Shown: one piece after another, positions 39,136 through 47,530 of the stretch
Layout of the letters: every line of letters starts with the position of its first letter
How positions within the stretch are numbered: position 1 is the stretch's first letter
Source: Aselliscus stoliczkanus
Lineage: Eukaryota; Chordata; Mammalia; Chiroptera; Hipposideridae
DNA length: 64,000 nucleotides
Assembly: GCA_033961575.1 (NCBI GenBank)
Contig: CM066727.1
Coordinates: forward strand, 154,861,434 to 154,925,433
Reading direction: 5' to 3'
Program-made: the position numbers and the translations under genes
The notes under the pieces: generated by a model
What the model was told of the DNA's origin: nothing
Database searches by the model: none
The model's input: the letters and a program-made list of their open reading frames with translations, nothing else

Positions 39136-42100
39136 TCTACAGTCACTACTTTATGGTCCAAAATCAGTGACTCAGTCAGTTGGAGATTCTCCTTAATCTG
39201 AGGAAATGAGCTACCAACTATCCTATCTGAACCTGAGGATCTGAATAATTCCTAGGATCACGATGAAAATTGCTGTCCCAATTGTGTGAAACTGCATATT
39301 TGAAACAATTATTATGACTTAACTCCATCAGTTCCTAAGATTTATATATCTTCCTCTGTCTCTAAAGATAGACAAGATAGGCCACCTTTATTCTTTTCTC
39401 ACTGTGGATGGATATCCCTGGAACTTCAACTGGTAGAGGGTGTGGGGAGAAAACACACAGGTTCTGCTTCCCAGGGAACTCAGCTTCATCCCTGCCTGCC
39501 CAGCTTTGACTCTACCATCTGACCATTGGCTTCCCTCTTCTAGGATTCTGAACACGACCCTCTTTGAGAGTTGGGAGATGATTGGGCCCTACCCCTCCTG
39601 GTGGCTCTTCAATGGCCTTCTCCTGATCCTACAGGTTCTGCATGTCATCTGGTCCTACCTAATTGCGCGAATTGCTTTCAAAGCCTTGATCCGAGGAAAG
39701 GTGAGGATGACAGATGGCTTCTTCTTTGGGGTTGGGTATAAAGATAGGTATTACTCAGTAGGCCTTCTCTCTCAATCCAGCCTGGTGAGCCCCATCTACA
39801 CAAGCAGTCCCAGCAAAAAGCCTGGGGCTCCAGAATTTCCACTTTTTCTATGAGTGTTTAGCCTTTTAAGACATGCCTTAGATGCAAGAAGAAGGATCTG
39901 CCTTCTTCCTGTCCTAGGAATGACTGTTGTTAAATAATGACTGGGATTAAGTTTTAGAGATGGCTTCAGCTGTTTCCTACCCCTGCCTACTTCAGTGGAT
40001 TTCATTTTTTTTTTTCAGCTGGGGAGCCTTTTTTCAAAGGAAATCATATGCAGAGCTCCAAGATACAAACTGTATAAGAGTAGACATTGCCTAAGGAGTG
40101 GTGTTAGTTCACAAGCCACCCTAAGATAACCACACTGTGATATTCAAGATCTGGCTTACGTAAGGGACTAAGTACTGGCTTCATCCAACTGTTATATGAG
40201 GCAAGGGTCCTAAGTGAGATGGGTACTTAGCGTTTCAAATACCCATCTTATGTCCAGAGGCCACAAGTACAAAGAAAGGTGCCATTTAATGATAAAATTC
40301 CTAAGTGGATCCAAGTTCTGAAGCTGTCAAGCTTTAATAAGCCCAAGGGCTGGGGATTCAGCCTCCAGTAATACAGAATCCCAAGGGAGCAGGGCTCTGC
40401 TAGAGGACAGAGGGATGGACTATTACCTAGGCGTACATGATCTCTTGTGTCACTGTGCCTTAAAGCTGCAGTTGGTTACAGACCTTGCTCAGTGTGCCTA
40501 CGCGTCTTGCTGTAGCTACTGGACATCTCTCTTCTCCCCTGCTTTTCTTTCCTGACCAGGTGACTTATCCAGGAAGGATTAGACCCAGACTCTGTACTCT
40601 CCACTCTTTTCTCACCCCCTTCCTTTTTTCTATACCTGACGGGATCTGGACAGTTTCATCTCTTGCATGTAAGTGTATCTGTGCTTCTAGTATTCAGTGA
40701 AGCATGTCTGTCTGGATGTGTTTCTCTTCCCTCCTGCTTTCCTTTCTATTTCCCGTGCAGTCTGAGAGCGTGCCCCCTCTCCTGACCTAGTGGAGCCATT
40801 GTTGACTGGAGCTCAGGTTGCCAGATTCTTTTTCCTAGATGGAGGCAAAAATAGAGTCTATTCTTTTTTTTCCTTTCTGTTTTTCTTTCCTTTCCCCACC
40901 CCACCCCCTTTTTTGAGGCTCCCTTTACCTCAAATCTAAACACACTCTGCTCTCTGGTGGAAATTTCCTAAAGATCAGACAATCAATTAGTTACCCAGGT
41001 TCAGAGGTCAACATCTATTATAAACCACAGAATCTTGGAGCTAACCAAAGCAAATGCCCCACTTTTTGGCAACAACAATTTTAGTTTTGTTTTCTTCCAG
41101 TCTCCTTTTATCCTTTACTTATTTATTTTTAAAACAGCAAACATTTATTATCCTTCAGTTCCAGAGGTCAGAAGCCTGACATAGTCTCACTGGGTTTCTC
41201 TCTTTTACTTATAGTCCATGGTAGAGAATTTTTTTTTTTCCTTTAACTTTATTGGGGAACAGTGTGTTTTTCCCAGAATCCATCAGCTCCAACTCAAGTT
41301 GTTATCCTTCAGTCTTAGTTGTAGAGGGTGCAGCTCAGCTCCAAGTCCAGTCGCCATTTTCAATCTAGTTGCAGGGGGTGCAGCCCACCATCCCATGAGG
41401 GAATCAAACCGGCAACCCTGTTTCTGAAAGCTCATGCTCTAACCAACTGAGCCACCCAGCCACCCCATTGTAGAGAATTTTAAATACTTTGCTTGATAAG
41501 CAGAATAGTTTAGATTTGAAAACACTGCTCTAATCCAATCTCTTCATTTGAAAATACAAAACACAAAAGCTGACATTAAGCAGTAAAGATTCACAGATGC
41601 TAGCATGATGGGGACTAGGACTCTTTTCTTCCCAGCTGCCAATCCACTTTTCACCATGTGGATCTTGGGGGATGCCAAAGCTGCACAAGAGAAATGATCT
41701 TACTATTGGGAAAGGGAGAAAATTGGAGAAACAGTGTCTTAGGGTTATTGATGGTTGAGTCCATGAAGAGTAAAACTACTGAAAAAGGCCCAGTATGTAT
41801 GGTTCCGCTTTGGGGACAGCAAAACTCAGGATAACCAACATAAGTAACTGCAGCGGATAGATGCAACGATGACAACCATGTGTGTTGTTTTTATTTATTT
41901 ATTTATTTTAATTGGGGAATTGGTGGGGAACAGCGTTGGGGAATCGGGGAAGGGCAAGTTGTTGTCTTTTTATTCTTCAGTCTAGTTGTGAAGGACATTG
42001 TTTCACTGGCCCAGGTTGGTATAGTCATTGCACTCTTCTCGGGTGAGGCAGTTCGGTTGCTGGCCTCTGGACAGCCACTCATAGTGGCTCTTGGCAGCTC

Positions 42101-42856
42101 ACTCTGGCTGCCAGCCTCTCACTGTAGCCTATGGCAGCCCATTGCAGCAGGGGCTGCAGCTGTGCCATCCCTGGGGACTCACAGCAGCCCAGCTCCAAGT
42201 GGAGCTGTTGTTCACCCTCTTAGCTGTAGAGGGCAGTGTCACTGGCCCTCATATGTGGGATCTGAACCGGGGCTGCTGGCTCCCAAGCCAGCTCTTAACC
42301 AGGGGATGCCACTCAGCCGGCCAAACGGTGTGTATTGTTTATGTTGGCCTTTTCTATTTTTTGAGGTGGAAGAGGAGAAAGGGTGTCTGGAGTTTCCCTT
42401 AAACCTAAATCAGGACTCAGTGAATGGTTTCAGCTGTCTTAGACTGGTCCTGAAAGAGACCTATCCCTACCAAAGCAGCAACATATTTCATAGAAAACAG
42501 AATCAGAGATGATAGAGAAACCCAAAAAGCAGACAAAGGATATTCACAACAGTAGCCATGGTCCAGGTAATATTTTGAGTCAGGTGCCACCAGAAAGTAG
42601 GGCAGATTGGGAACAATGCTCAAACATGGGCTCTGTGGGCTTAGTCTGTCTTAAGATTCCAAAAAGGAGTCTTCACCTTTCCTACCCTTGGTCCCTTCCC
42701 ACCCAGGTGTCTAAGGATGATCGCAGTGATGTGGAGAGCAGCTCAGAGGAAGAAGATGTGACCACTAACACAAAAAGCCCCTGTGGCAGCAGCTCCAGCA
42801 ATGGTGCCAATCGGGTAAATGGTCACATGGGAGGCAGCTACTGGGCTGAAGAGTAA
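13592..42856 (+). CDS. CERS5: CERS5, ceramide synthase 5 (LASS5), complete gene
   Basis: Ten exons (13592-13788, 32398-32503, 33230-33360, 34005-34062, 36017-36067, 36767-36859, 38433-38561, 38661-38767, 39544-39700, 42707-42856) sum to 1,179 bases, i.e. 392 residues plus stop, the length of human CERS5. The enzyme N-acylates sphinganine or sphingosine in the ER membrane, preferring palmitoyl-CoA (family knowledge). Seen: N-glycosylation sequon N26-V-S; first membrane segment about residues 46-69; truncated homeobox-like domain containing [12 protein letters not shown] in exon 3; TLC domain from about residue 140; Lag1p motif with catalytic His pair H220-H221 and D248/D251 in exon 7. The C-terminus is acidic ([14 protein letters not shown]), a CK2-type phosphosite. 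The start has a strong context (A at -3, G at +4). One oddity: residue 66 is Trp where human and mouse have Arg. Confidence 0.98.
16157..16538 (-). repeat. long SINE, double-headed subtype
   Basis: Duplication CTCATCTT(A/G)TTCTTT flanks it (16143-16156, about 16539-16552). Contains a second tRNA-like block (gaaccagcaacc...accagctc), unlike most long copies. Confidence 0.82.
16588..16697 (-). repeat. short SINE, first of an adjacent pair
   Basis: T-run then gagggcagtatcactggccc, head at right. A duplication TGAACTTTGCATTT (16574-16587, 16828-16841) flanks this copy together with the next one. Confidence 0.85.
16711..16827 (-). repeat. short SINE, second of an adjacent pair
   Basis: Same orientation as the neighbour; head adjoins the outer target duplication at 16828. 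Box B region has an extra cgaac repeat (cccgaaccgaaccgg). Confidence 0.85.
16866..16981 (-). repeat. short SINE
   Basis: TGTCCTGC occurs directly before (16856), after (16982) and again beyond the next SINE (17147), so this copy and its neighbour used the same target. Confidence 0.85.
16997..17146 (-). repeat. truncated SINE
   Basis: Only head-side sequence remains after a long T-run. Perfect duplication TGTCCTGCATATTTT at 16982-16996 and 17147-17161. Confidence 0.82.
19694..20611 (+). repeat. long SINE interrupted by an inverted SINE
   Basis: Outer duplication AAATGTAAATCAT at 19681-19693 and 20612-20624. The 3' end (ccaataaaatctttt) is split and duplicated by the insertion at 20124-20576. 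Confidence 0.9.
20124..20576 (-). repeat. long SINE nested in another SINE
   Basis: Flanked on both sides by CCAATAAAATCTTT, which is the host SINE's own tail, so it inserted into that tail in opposite orientation. Confidence 0.9.
20895..21011 (-). repeat. short SINE
   Basis: Long T-run, gagggcagtgtcactggccc, ending tcggccggccc. Target duplication not clear. Confidence 0.85.
21451..21939 (+). repeat. long double-headed SINE (classic Ves-like)
   Basis: Two tRNA-like heads (ggggccagccaagtggccca and ctggatggctcagtggatag) and tail ccccaataaaatctttt. AAAAAAGATGAATAT before it matches AAAAAAGATAACTAT after the next copy. Confidence 0.87.
21940..22378 (+). repeat. long SINE inserted in the A-tail of the preceding SINE
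   Basis: Starts gggccggccgagtggtgc directly after the A-rich tail of 21451-21939; tail ccccaataaaatctttaaaa. Confidence 0.88.
23062..23497 (+). repeat. long SINE
   Basis: Duplication A-run plus ACACTGA at 23047-23061 and just before 23513; complete from gggccggccaag to ccaataaaaatctt. Confidence 0.88.
23851..24273 (-). repeat. long SINE, double-headed subtype
   Basis: Imperfect duplication GCAA(G/A)TCTTTA-like at 23838 and 24274; inserted in the hAT remnant. Confidence 0.83.
24477..24990 (+). repeat. long SINE interrupted by a short SINE
   Basis: Duplication AAAAGTTGGTTG / AAAATTGGTTG at 24465-24476 and about 24996-25006. Host for the copy at 24781-24902. Confidence 0.87.
24781..24902 (+). 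repeat. short SINE nested in a long SINE
   Basis: AGAACAAAAGAACAG before and AGAACAAAAGGACAG after; both are the host SINE's sequence duplicated on insertion. Confidence 0.9.
25331..25433 (-). repeat. short SINE
   Basis: Perfect 18-base duplication AACAATGTTTGTTTTTTA at 25313-25330 and 25434-25451. Confidence 0.9.
25931..26185 (-). repeat. MIR element (split by a MITE)
   Basis: MIR-like text in reverse orientation (cccaggcactgttctaagtg before the MITE, ttttacagatgagaaaactg after it). Confidence 0.75.
26010..26090 (+). mobile_element. 81-bp mariner-like MITE
   Basis: Terminal inverted repeats begin TTGGGTTGTCGGAAAAGTCA, perfect for 23 bases and nearly so for about 31, so most of the element is palindromic. 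TA target duplications at 26008-26009 and 26091-26092. No coding capacity; it sits inside a MIR. Confidence 0.9.
26870..27800 (+). repeat. L2 LINE remnant
   Basis: Decayed sequence with L2-type phrases in order: aattgccaaatccatggtgg, then ttcagtgactctccatcaac with aggataaagttccag, and finally tgccgttccctctgcctgaa near the 3' end. Confidence 0.6.
28003..28032 (+). repeat. alternating purine-pyrimidine (CG/TG) run
   Basis: cgcgcccgcgcacgtgtgtg followed by more TG; mostly alternating Pu-Py, a potential Z-DNA former. Confidence 0.7.
28813..28918 (+). repeat. short SINE
   Basis: Duplication AAAACTTAGGCAATAA / AAAACTTGGGCAACAA flanks it. Confidence 0.88.
29001..29443 (-). mobile_element. second hAT-family remnant
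   Basis: Shares diagnostic phrases with 23596-25778 (tacactcttaaaaattat-like start, tacatttttgcaagtct, ending catgctttgagaagtgcc). Shorter, internally deleted copy of the same family. Confidence 0.55.
29985..30080 (-). repeat. MIR fragment
   Basis: ttattgaatgtttgctaagt followed by gtcaggtactgggcttggca, matching the reverse of the MIR 3' region. Confidence 0.55.
30509..30538 (+). repeat. minimal retro-insertion: SINE head fragment plus A-tail
   Basis: Seventeen bases (agcaggatggctcagct) plus an A run, flanked by AAAAATGAGTGGGG at 30495-30508 and 30539-30552. The fragment resembles the start of a tRNA-like SINE head. Confidence 0.65.
31089..31504 (-). repeat. long SINE, double-headed subtype
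   Basis: Duplication ACAACCCCTT at 31079-31088 and 31505-31514. Confidence 0.87.
31515..31600 (-). repeat. MIR fragment
   Basis: gatgatgaaaccaagactca followed by gtgacttggccaagttcata resembles the reverse MIR core. Confidence 0.5.
31874..32041 (+). mobile_element. MER5A-like hAT MITE
   Basis: cagtgcttctaatattctag, then atgcatcacctgggcatctt, agattctgcatttctaa and an end near gaatagcaagg follow MER5A. Confidence 0.65.
32043..32165 (-). repeat. MIR fragment
   Basis: tcttacagatgaaaaactga with actggccaaattcatacagg follows the reverse MIR core. Confidence 0.55.
32398..32503 (+). CDS. CERS5: CERS5 exon 2
   Basis: 106 bases, acceptor tccattacag, donor gtaagt. Encodes [19 protein letters not shown] through SITK, the region between the first membrane segment and the homeobox-like domain. 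Confidence 0.96.
32867..32973 (-). repeat. short SINE
   Basis: Perfect duplication CAGGTTGGGTT at 32856-32866 and 32974-32984; CERS5 intron 2. Confidence 0.88.
33230..33360 (+). CDS. CERS5: CERS5 exon 3 (homeobox-like domain)
   Basis: 131 bases, acceptor cgtctacag, donor gtaggt. Encodes [18 protein letters not shown], then [13 protein letters not shown] and TKFCES, with a split Met codon at the end. Confidence 0.96.
34005..34062 (+). CDS. CERS5: CERS5 exon 4
   Basis: 58 bases, acceptor cccacccag, donor gtgagt. Encodes [19 protein letters not shown], the first membrane segment of the TLC domain. Confidence 0.95.
34257..34287. repeat. short inverted repeat
   Basis: Arms aatgctaataa (34257-34267) and ttattagcatt (34277-34287) are perfect complements around a 9-base loop. 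Meaning unknown. Confidence 0.5.
34510..35569 (+). pseudogene. L1 LINE ORF2 fragment
   Basis: Sense-oriented L1 text from the end of the endonuclease into the reverse transcriptase region (gaagatttgaacaccacaat; tggaattaaattagaaatca; aaatttgtgggatgcagct; ttgataaacctctag). Truncated at both ends, full of stops, and split by the SINE at 35166-35277. Confidence 0.8.
35166..35277 (-). repeat. short SINE in the L1 fragment
   Basis: Duplication AAGGAAA(G/T)AAATTTTT at 35149 and 35278. Confidence 0.88.
35570..35670 (+). repeat. short SINE
   Basis: AAAAATGATTACTTT before and AAAAAGATTACTTTT after; head agccagccgagcggcgca. Confidence 0.87.
36017..36067 (+). CDS. CERS5: CERS5 exon 5
   Basis: 51 bases, acceptor ttttctcttag, donor gtagga. 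Encodes [17 protein letters not shown], a loop well conserved in CerS5/6. Confidence 0.95.
36767..36859 (+). CDS. CERS5: CERS5 exon 6
   Basis: 93 bases, acceptor ctcttccag, donor gtaagg. Encodes [20 protein letters not shown] and ends FTDIKRK. Confidence 0.95.
38433..38561 (+). CDS. CERS5: CERS5 exon 7 (Lag1p catalytic motif)
   Basis: 129 bases, acceptor actccttcctag, donor gtaaga. Encodes [20 protein letters not shown] and onwards, with the His220-His221 pair and the [11 protein letters not shown] segment, which are the catalytic signature of ceramide synthases. Confidence 0.96.
38661..38767 (+). CDS. CERS5: CERS5 exon 8
   Basis: 107 bases after a 99-base intron, acceptor ctttctccag, donor gtaagt. 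Encodes [18 protein letters not shown] through GIYPF, ending in a split Trp codon. Confidence 0.95.
39101..39133 (+). repeat. (CA)n microsatellite
   Basis: About 16 uninterrupted CA units in CERS5 intron 8. Confidence 0.95.
39544..39700 (+). CDS. CERS5: CERS5 exon 9
   Basis: 157 bases, acceptor cctcttctag, donor gtgagg. Encodes [20 protein letters not shown] and the last membrane segment, ending ALIRGK. The loop before this segment is reported to set acyl-CoA chain preference in the family. Confidence 0.95.
41233..41464 (-). repeat. mid-length Ves-like SINE
   Basis: Duplication CCAT(G/T)GTAGAGAATTT at about 41217-41232 and 41465-41480. Starts cttttattgggg-like and ends aactgagccacccagccacc; more diverged than the other copies. 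Confidence 0.82.
41895..42322 (-). repeat. long SINE
   Basis: Imperfect duplication GTGTGTTGTTTTTA / GTGTGTATTGTTTA flanks it; CERS5 intron 9. Confidence 0.86.
42707..42856 (+). CDS. CERS5: CERS5 exon 10 (coding part)
   Basis: Acceptor cttcccacccag. Encodes [18 protein letters not shown] through the C-terminal GGSYWAEE, stop TAA at 42854-42856. This is the cytosolic acidic tail carrying CK2-type sites. Confidence 0.96.
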   Translation: MSKDDRSDVESSSEEEDVTTNTKSPCGSSSSNGANRVNGHMGGSYWAEE

Positions 42857-43520
42857 GATGGTTGGCATGGAGACTTCAGCATGCATGGACTTGTAGGGCC
42901 ACTGGCAACCCACTCCCTGGGCCTCCCACATCTACACTCCGGTGACTAGGGGTCTGCAGGGCAGCAAGGAGAATCAAAGAAGCAGATATTTTCACGTTTT
43001 TAAAAAAACTCTGCCATTTTGTATTTAATAGCCCCCAGGTTTTTTCAATAATATTATTTGCTCTGTGTTTGTGTGTGTGCGTGTGCATTCGTGCATATGC
43101 CCGAGTTCCATTGCCTGGGTTGGGGCACAATTCTGGACTGGGGCCACTAGGCCTTGAACTCACCTCAGTCCCAGATCTGGCTGCATCTTGAATTATGCTG
43201 CCTCTGGACTGTCCCCTCCTGTGTTGCCCTCGGCTCTTGGGGCTCTGGCCATCGGAATGGAGCAGCCAAGTTCAGCTACAGGGTTCTGCACTGTTCCTCC
43301 TTCGGAGCTGGAATGTTTCCCGTGAAGATGTGTAGCTGGATGACCAGGACTGCTGTGATCCCAGCTAGACGCCCTTCCTACCACCTGCTCTTTACTCAAT
43401 GGTACGCAGGGAGTGGGAGAGGGTGAGCTGAGGGCCGGAGGAGGACAACAGCCACTGGGTGAGCTGTTAGCAGTTTATACTTTTGTTTACTCTTCTGTGA
43501 TTAAAAGTGCTCCAACCCTC
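42857..43520 (+). other. CERS5: CERS5 3'UTR
   Basis: About 660 non-coding bases to a signal at 43500. It includes a TG/alternating purine-pyrimidine run near 43066-43100. The end is inferred. Confidence 0.75.
43500..43505 (+). terminator. CERS5: CERS5 polyadenylation signal ATTAAA
   Basis: ATTAAA about 640 bases after the stop, followed by a T/C-rich stretch with tgctgtctc. This is the only good candidate in the expected range. Confidence 0.65.
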
Positions 43521-44131
43521 CTCTGCTGTCTCAGCCTCTTTAGTGACTCTGTATCCCCAATTCCCTGAATCCATAAGCTAATTAAGAATTTTTTCCAGGT
43601 CTGATTTTAGAGGCCCTTGGACACCAGTATTTTCCTTTCTGTGCATTCTGGGAAAAGAGCACCGACATGTTAGGACTTGATGTTTTAAGAAAAAAATAAA
43701 TATGCATAGTGGTTACAAGAAAAAATGCTGAGCAGATAAAAGTATATATATCATTAAAACCAACAAAGTCTTTGGTTGAAGAGCTAAGACACCTTTAGTT
43801 AGATACTTGTATTTCCCATCTTAACTGAATACAGAGACTGCAGTTAACATTCTAAGATTGTGATAAACGAGCCTGAACAGATGTTTTCTCTTTTAGTTAG
43901 GCCATGGAGAAATGGTCTTCCTAATCCAGATTGTTTCTCTAGTTGAGGTCTTGGCAAAATTACCAATAGTACTATTCATCTCTCAGGGTAGTTTTCCATT
44001 TAGTGAATACTCATATTATCAAATATTTCCAGATGTTCTTGTGTACATTAAGACATATGGAGTACTTCATTGTCAGGGAGACAGATGAAAATTGAAAGAA
44101 ATAGGTTATTGTTTTAAGAATCAGACACTCT

Positions 44132-44242
44132 TTTTTGTTTGTTTTTTGAGGGCAGTGTCACTGGCCCTCATATGTGGGACCCAAACCGGGGCTGCTGGCT
44201 TCCCAAGCCAGCGCTTACCCACTGCGCCACTCAGCCGGCCCG
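44132..44242 (-). repeat. short SINE
   Basis: AGACACTCT / AGATACTCT duplication at 44123-44131 and 44243-44251. Confidence 0.87.
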
Positions 44243-44332
44243 AGATACTCTCTTGATGTTCACTGACATTATTGGGATATTGACCCTACTAAACTTACCT
44301 TACTGAGTGGCTGGAGTTTAAAAAGATTCACT

Positions 44333-44435
44333 GGGCCGGCCGAGTGGCGCGGTGGTTAAGAGCTGGCTTGGGAAGCCAGCGGCCCCGGTTCGGGTCCCAC
44401 ATGTGAGGGCCAGTGACACTGCCCTCAAAAAAAAT
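44333..44435 (+). repeat. short SINE, near-consensus
   Basis: AAAAAGATTCACT / AAAAAGGATTTACT duplication. Head gggccggccgagtggcgcgg intact and almost identical to the copy at 49738. Confidence 0.9.
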
Positions 44436-44734
44436 AAAAAGGATTTACTATGGGGCATGGGAAAATTAAGTTCTAAAAATATCTTACATAGTTATTTAGT
44501 CAGAGATCATCAAGAAGACTAAAAAAGACTAAGGTCTTACATTTAGTTCCTCAACTTGTCATATTATTAAGTAGACTAGTAATTGTAAAATATGAATGAA
44601 ATTCTTTTGAAAGTCAGACAAGATATGTATTTTGCCTTCTGAAATTTGAGCAATTGCTTTATAAATACAGTCTGGGTTAGTTGGCCCAGTTAATCTGACA
44701 AAAGATACAACCAAGTGGTATTATAAACATAATA

Positions 44735-44885
44735 ATAGCGAATACAGAGTTGTCTATCACATGCCAGGCACTGTATTAAGCACATTACATATGATAAAAG
44801 TGAAGCAAAAACAGGTTAACTTGCCTAAGGTCAAACAACTAGTAATGAGTCAACCCCGGTGTCTATTCTTAACCACTATACCTCT
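44735..44885 (-). repeat. MIR fragment
   Basis: cacatgccaggcactgtatt followed by taacttgcctaaggtcaaac follows the reverse MIR. Confidence 0.65.
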
Positions 44886-45336
44886 TCCCAAGACTTCATA
44901 ATGAGGAAGAACAGGTGAAAAAAAATCTAGCTAAAGGCATAGACTGATTAGAGTTGGCCCTGAATGAGTGAATTGAGATTACAGAGATAGGGTCTTGTTC
45001 TGAGAAAGAACTATATGCATATAGTTGGAGTGGAAGGTGAGACAGAGGGTACTAGGGGCTTTGAATACTGAAATAGTGTTATCAGGGCAGCAAGACTGTC
45101 ATAAGGTTCATTTTATAGATGGCCTGGGAAGGTTTCATGCCTAAGAGGAAGGACCCAAATCAGTAGAGAGCAGGTTAGATGGCAGACTCACATCATCTCT
45201 ACCGGAGAAGTAGGAATATTTATAAGAGAAACAAGGAATATAAAGGGGTTTTACCTTTATTTATTGAAAAAAAATAATGTTTGTGTCATGCTTTACTGCT
45301 TAGAAAAATAATATTGCATACACCAAAAAAACTTCA

Positions 45337-45860
45337 GGGGCCAGCTGAGTGGCACGTTGGTTAAAAGTTGACTTGGGGGCCGGGTGAGTGGCGCGTTGGT
45401 TGGGAGCTCACTTGGGACACCAGCGGCCCTGGTTCGGATCCCACATGTGAGGGCCAGTGACACTGCCCTCAAAAAAAAAAAAAAGAGTTGACTTGGGACT
45501 CCAGCTCTGAGCAGCAAGGCCCCAGTTCGGATCCCACATGTGAGGGCCAGTGACGCTGTGCCCTCTACAGCTAAGACAGTGAACAACTCAACCTGAAACT
45601 GGGCTGCTTTGAGGCAACTACATAGGCTGCAGCCCCTGCTGCAGTGGGCTGCTGTGAGCTACCGTGAATGGCTGGCAGCTGGCCTGAGCTCTGTGAGCAG
45701 CCGTCCAATGACTAGTGAGCAACTGCCTCACCTGGGAAGAGCACAATGATGATACCACATGGGCCAATGAAGCATTTCCTCCACAACTAGACTGAAGAAC
45801 AAAAGGACAGCAACTTATCTGTTCCCCTCCCCCAATTCCCCAATAAAATCTTTTAAAAAA
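45337..45860 (+). repeat. long SINE interrupted by a short SINE
   Basis: Head ggggccagctgagtggcacg, tail ccccaataaaatctttt; host for 45378-45483. Confidence 0.86.
45378..45483 (+). repeat. short SINE nested in a long SINE
   Basis: Host sequence AGTTGACTTGGG duplicated on both sides (ending at 45377 and 45497). Confidence 0.9.
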
Positions 45861-45949
45861 CAGAGGAGCATTTTCTCAATTCATTGAGATTTTGCTTCCT
45901 GGCAATTGTCAGTTTGGCTCAAACTAACTCATAAAAATTCTCAAAAAAT

Positions 45950-46055
45950 GGGCCAGCCGAGTGGCGCGGTGGTTGGGAGCTGGCTTGGGGCACTAGCTGC
46001 CCCAGTTCGGATCCCACATGTGATGGCCAGTGACACTGCTCTCTAAAGAAAAATA
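45950..46055 (+). repeat. short SINE
   Basis: ATAAAAATTCTCAAAAAA before and ATAAAATTCTCAAAAAAA after. Confidence 0.87.
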
Positions 46056-46518
46056 AATAAAATTCTCAAAAAAAAAAAAAAAAAACAGATTTGGGATCTG
46101 CCTTCACTCAGTGACTACTCTATGAAAGCCATTTAGGAAACAATACTAAACTTTTTGGCAGCCACATGGCTCTACGGTCTAAGAGTGATTTATTTGATGT
46201 TTATTAGAAACTACACGACTTGGATTTGTGTGGGGGGGGGTAGCCCAATCAGTCTGCTTTTAATGGGAGAATTCAGTTCAATATTTACTGTAATAACTGA
46301 ATGAACTTGATTATATTCATTTTAATTTGACAGCAAACATGTCTATTATATACAATACAGTTCATGCTAAGTACTAAACAATTGTTTAAGTTTTGACAAG
46401 CTGTATTTGAAATGACAATAGGTGCCACAAGTGAAGATGACTGTTAGATAGTTAGAGGTAGGAGTGTACAGGAACATAGGCCAGAAGACAAGACTGGACA
46501 GATACACACTGGCATTGT

Positions 46519-46850
46519 CTGCTCTGTTAGAGTTCTCCAGGGAAACAGAACCAATAGGTTAGACAGCAAGAACGAGACTGATTTATTTTAAGGAATTGGC
46601 TCACACAATTGTAGGGATTAGCAAGTCAAATTTGTAGAGCAGGTGACAGGCTGGAAATTCAGGTAAGAATTGTTGCAGTCCAAGATCTACAGGCTGGAAA
46701 CAGGCAGAGTTTGTTACAGTTTTGATGCAGAATTCCTTCTTGGGGAACTCGGTCTTTGCTCTGACAGCCTTCAACTGGTTGAATGAGGCCCATTCACATT
46801 AATCTGCTTTACTCAGGTCTGCTGATAAGTATTTGGTCTTCATCCCAAGT
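46519..46850 (+). repeat. old interspersed repeat, family not assigned
   Basis: agagttctccagggaaacag with aaggaattggctcacacaat and ccttcaactggttgaatgag are phrases I recognise from a common mammalian repeat that I cannot name. Confidence 0.45.
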
Positions 46851-46984
46851 GTTTGGCAAAGAGCTTTTAAGACCCTTGGAATCTCCTGTGTTGAATCTCT
46901 TTTTGTATGCTAATGAGGTGACTCTGGGTGGTCCCTTAGAGAGTTTCAGAGTGAGACTTGGTTGCCAGAGGAACCAGACCAAGG

Positions 46985-47530
46985 CCTGACTAGAAGGTTG
47001 AAATTTTCAGCTCCATCAGACCTCCAGGGAGGGTAGAGGGGTCAGGGCTTGAGCTAATCACCCGTGGCCAATAATTTTAATTAATCATGCTTATGTAATA
47101 GAACCTCCATAAACAACCTAAACAATGGGGTTTGGAGAGCTTCAGGGTTGAATACATTAAGGTGCTGCCAGGGTGGTGTGCCCTGTACCTTGTCCTATGC
47201 ATCTGTTCTATTTGGCTGTTCCTGAGTGGTATCCTTTATAACAAGTACTAGCAAATAGTGTTGCCTTGAGTTCAGTTCTGTGAGCCTTTACAGCAAATTA
47301 TCAAACCTAAGGAGGTTGTAGGCACCAATTTGTAGCCAAGTCAGGCAGGAGTGTGGGTAACCTAGGGACCTGCTAATTGTGATACTCATCTGAAGTGGGG
47401 GGCAGTCTTGTGGGACTGAGCCCTTAACCTGTGGGGTGAGCACTAACCCTGGGTAGCTAGTGGCAGAATTATAGGACACTCAGTTGGTGTTCAGAGTTGA
47501 GAATTGTTTGGTGTAGGAAAAACTCACACA
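46985..47530 (+). mobile_element. fossil ERV-L type LTR with primer-binding-site trace
   Basis: Typical LTR phrases (ggggtttggagagcttcagg, then ctatgcatctgttctatttg, then gggactgagcccttaacctg) are followed at the end by tttagtgtctgaagtg, a decayed match to the tRNA-Leu primer site used by ERV-L. No gag/pol/env reading frame was seen. Boundaries approximate. Confidence 0.5.

Larger units (their letters stand above)
32504..42706 (+). other. CERS5: CERS5 introns 2-9
   Basis: Intron sizes are 726, 644, 1954, 699, 1573, 99, 776 and 3006 bases. Repeats are a short SINE in intron 2, an L1 fragment with two short SINEs in intron 4, a (CA)n run in intron 8 and two SINEs in intron 9. No further coding potential was recognised. 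Confidence 0.9.

Noticed and set aside
44333..44400. tRNA-like sequences with box A and box B motifs
   Set aside because: These are heads of dispersed SINEs with target duplications and A-tails; none folds as a standalone tRNA gene with a proper 3' end.
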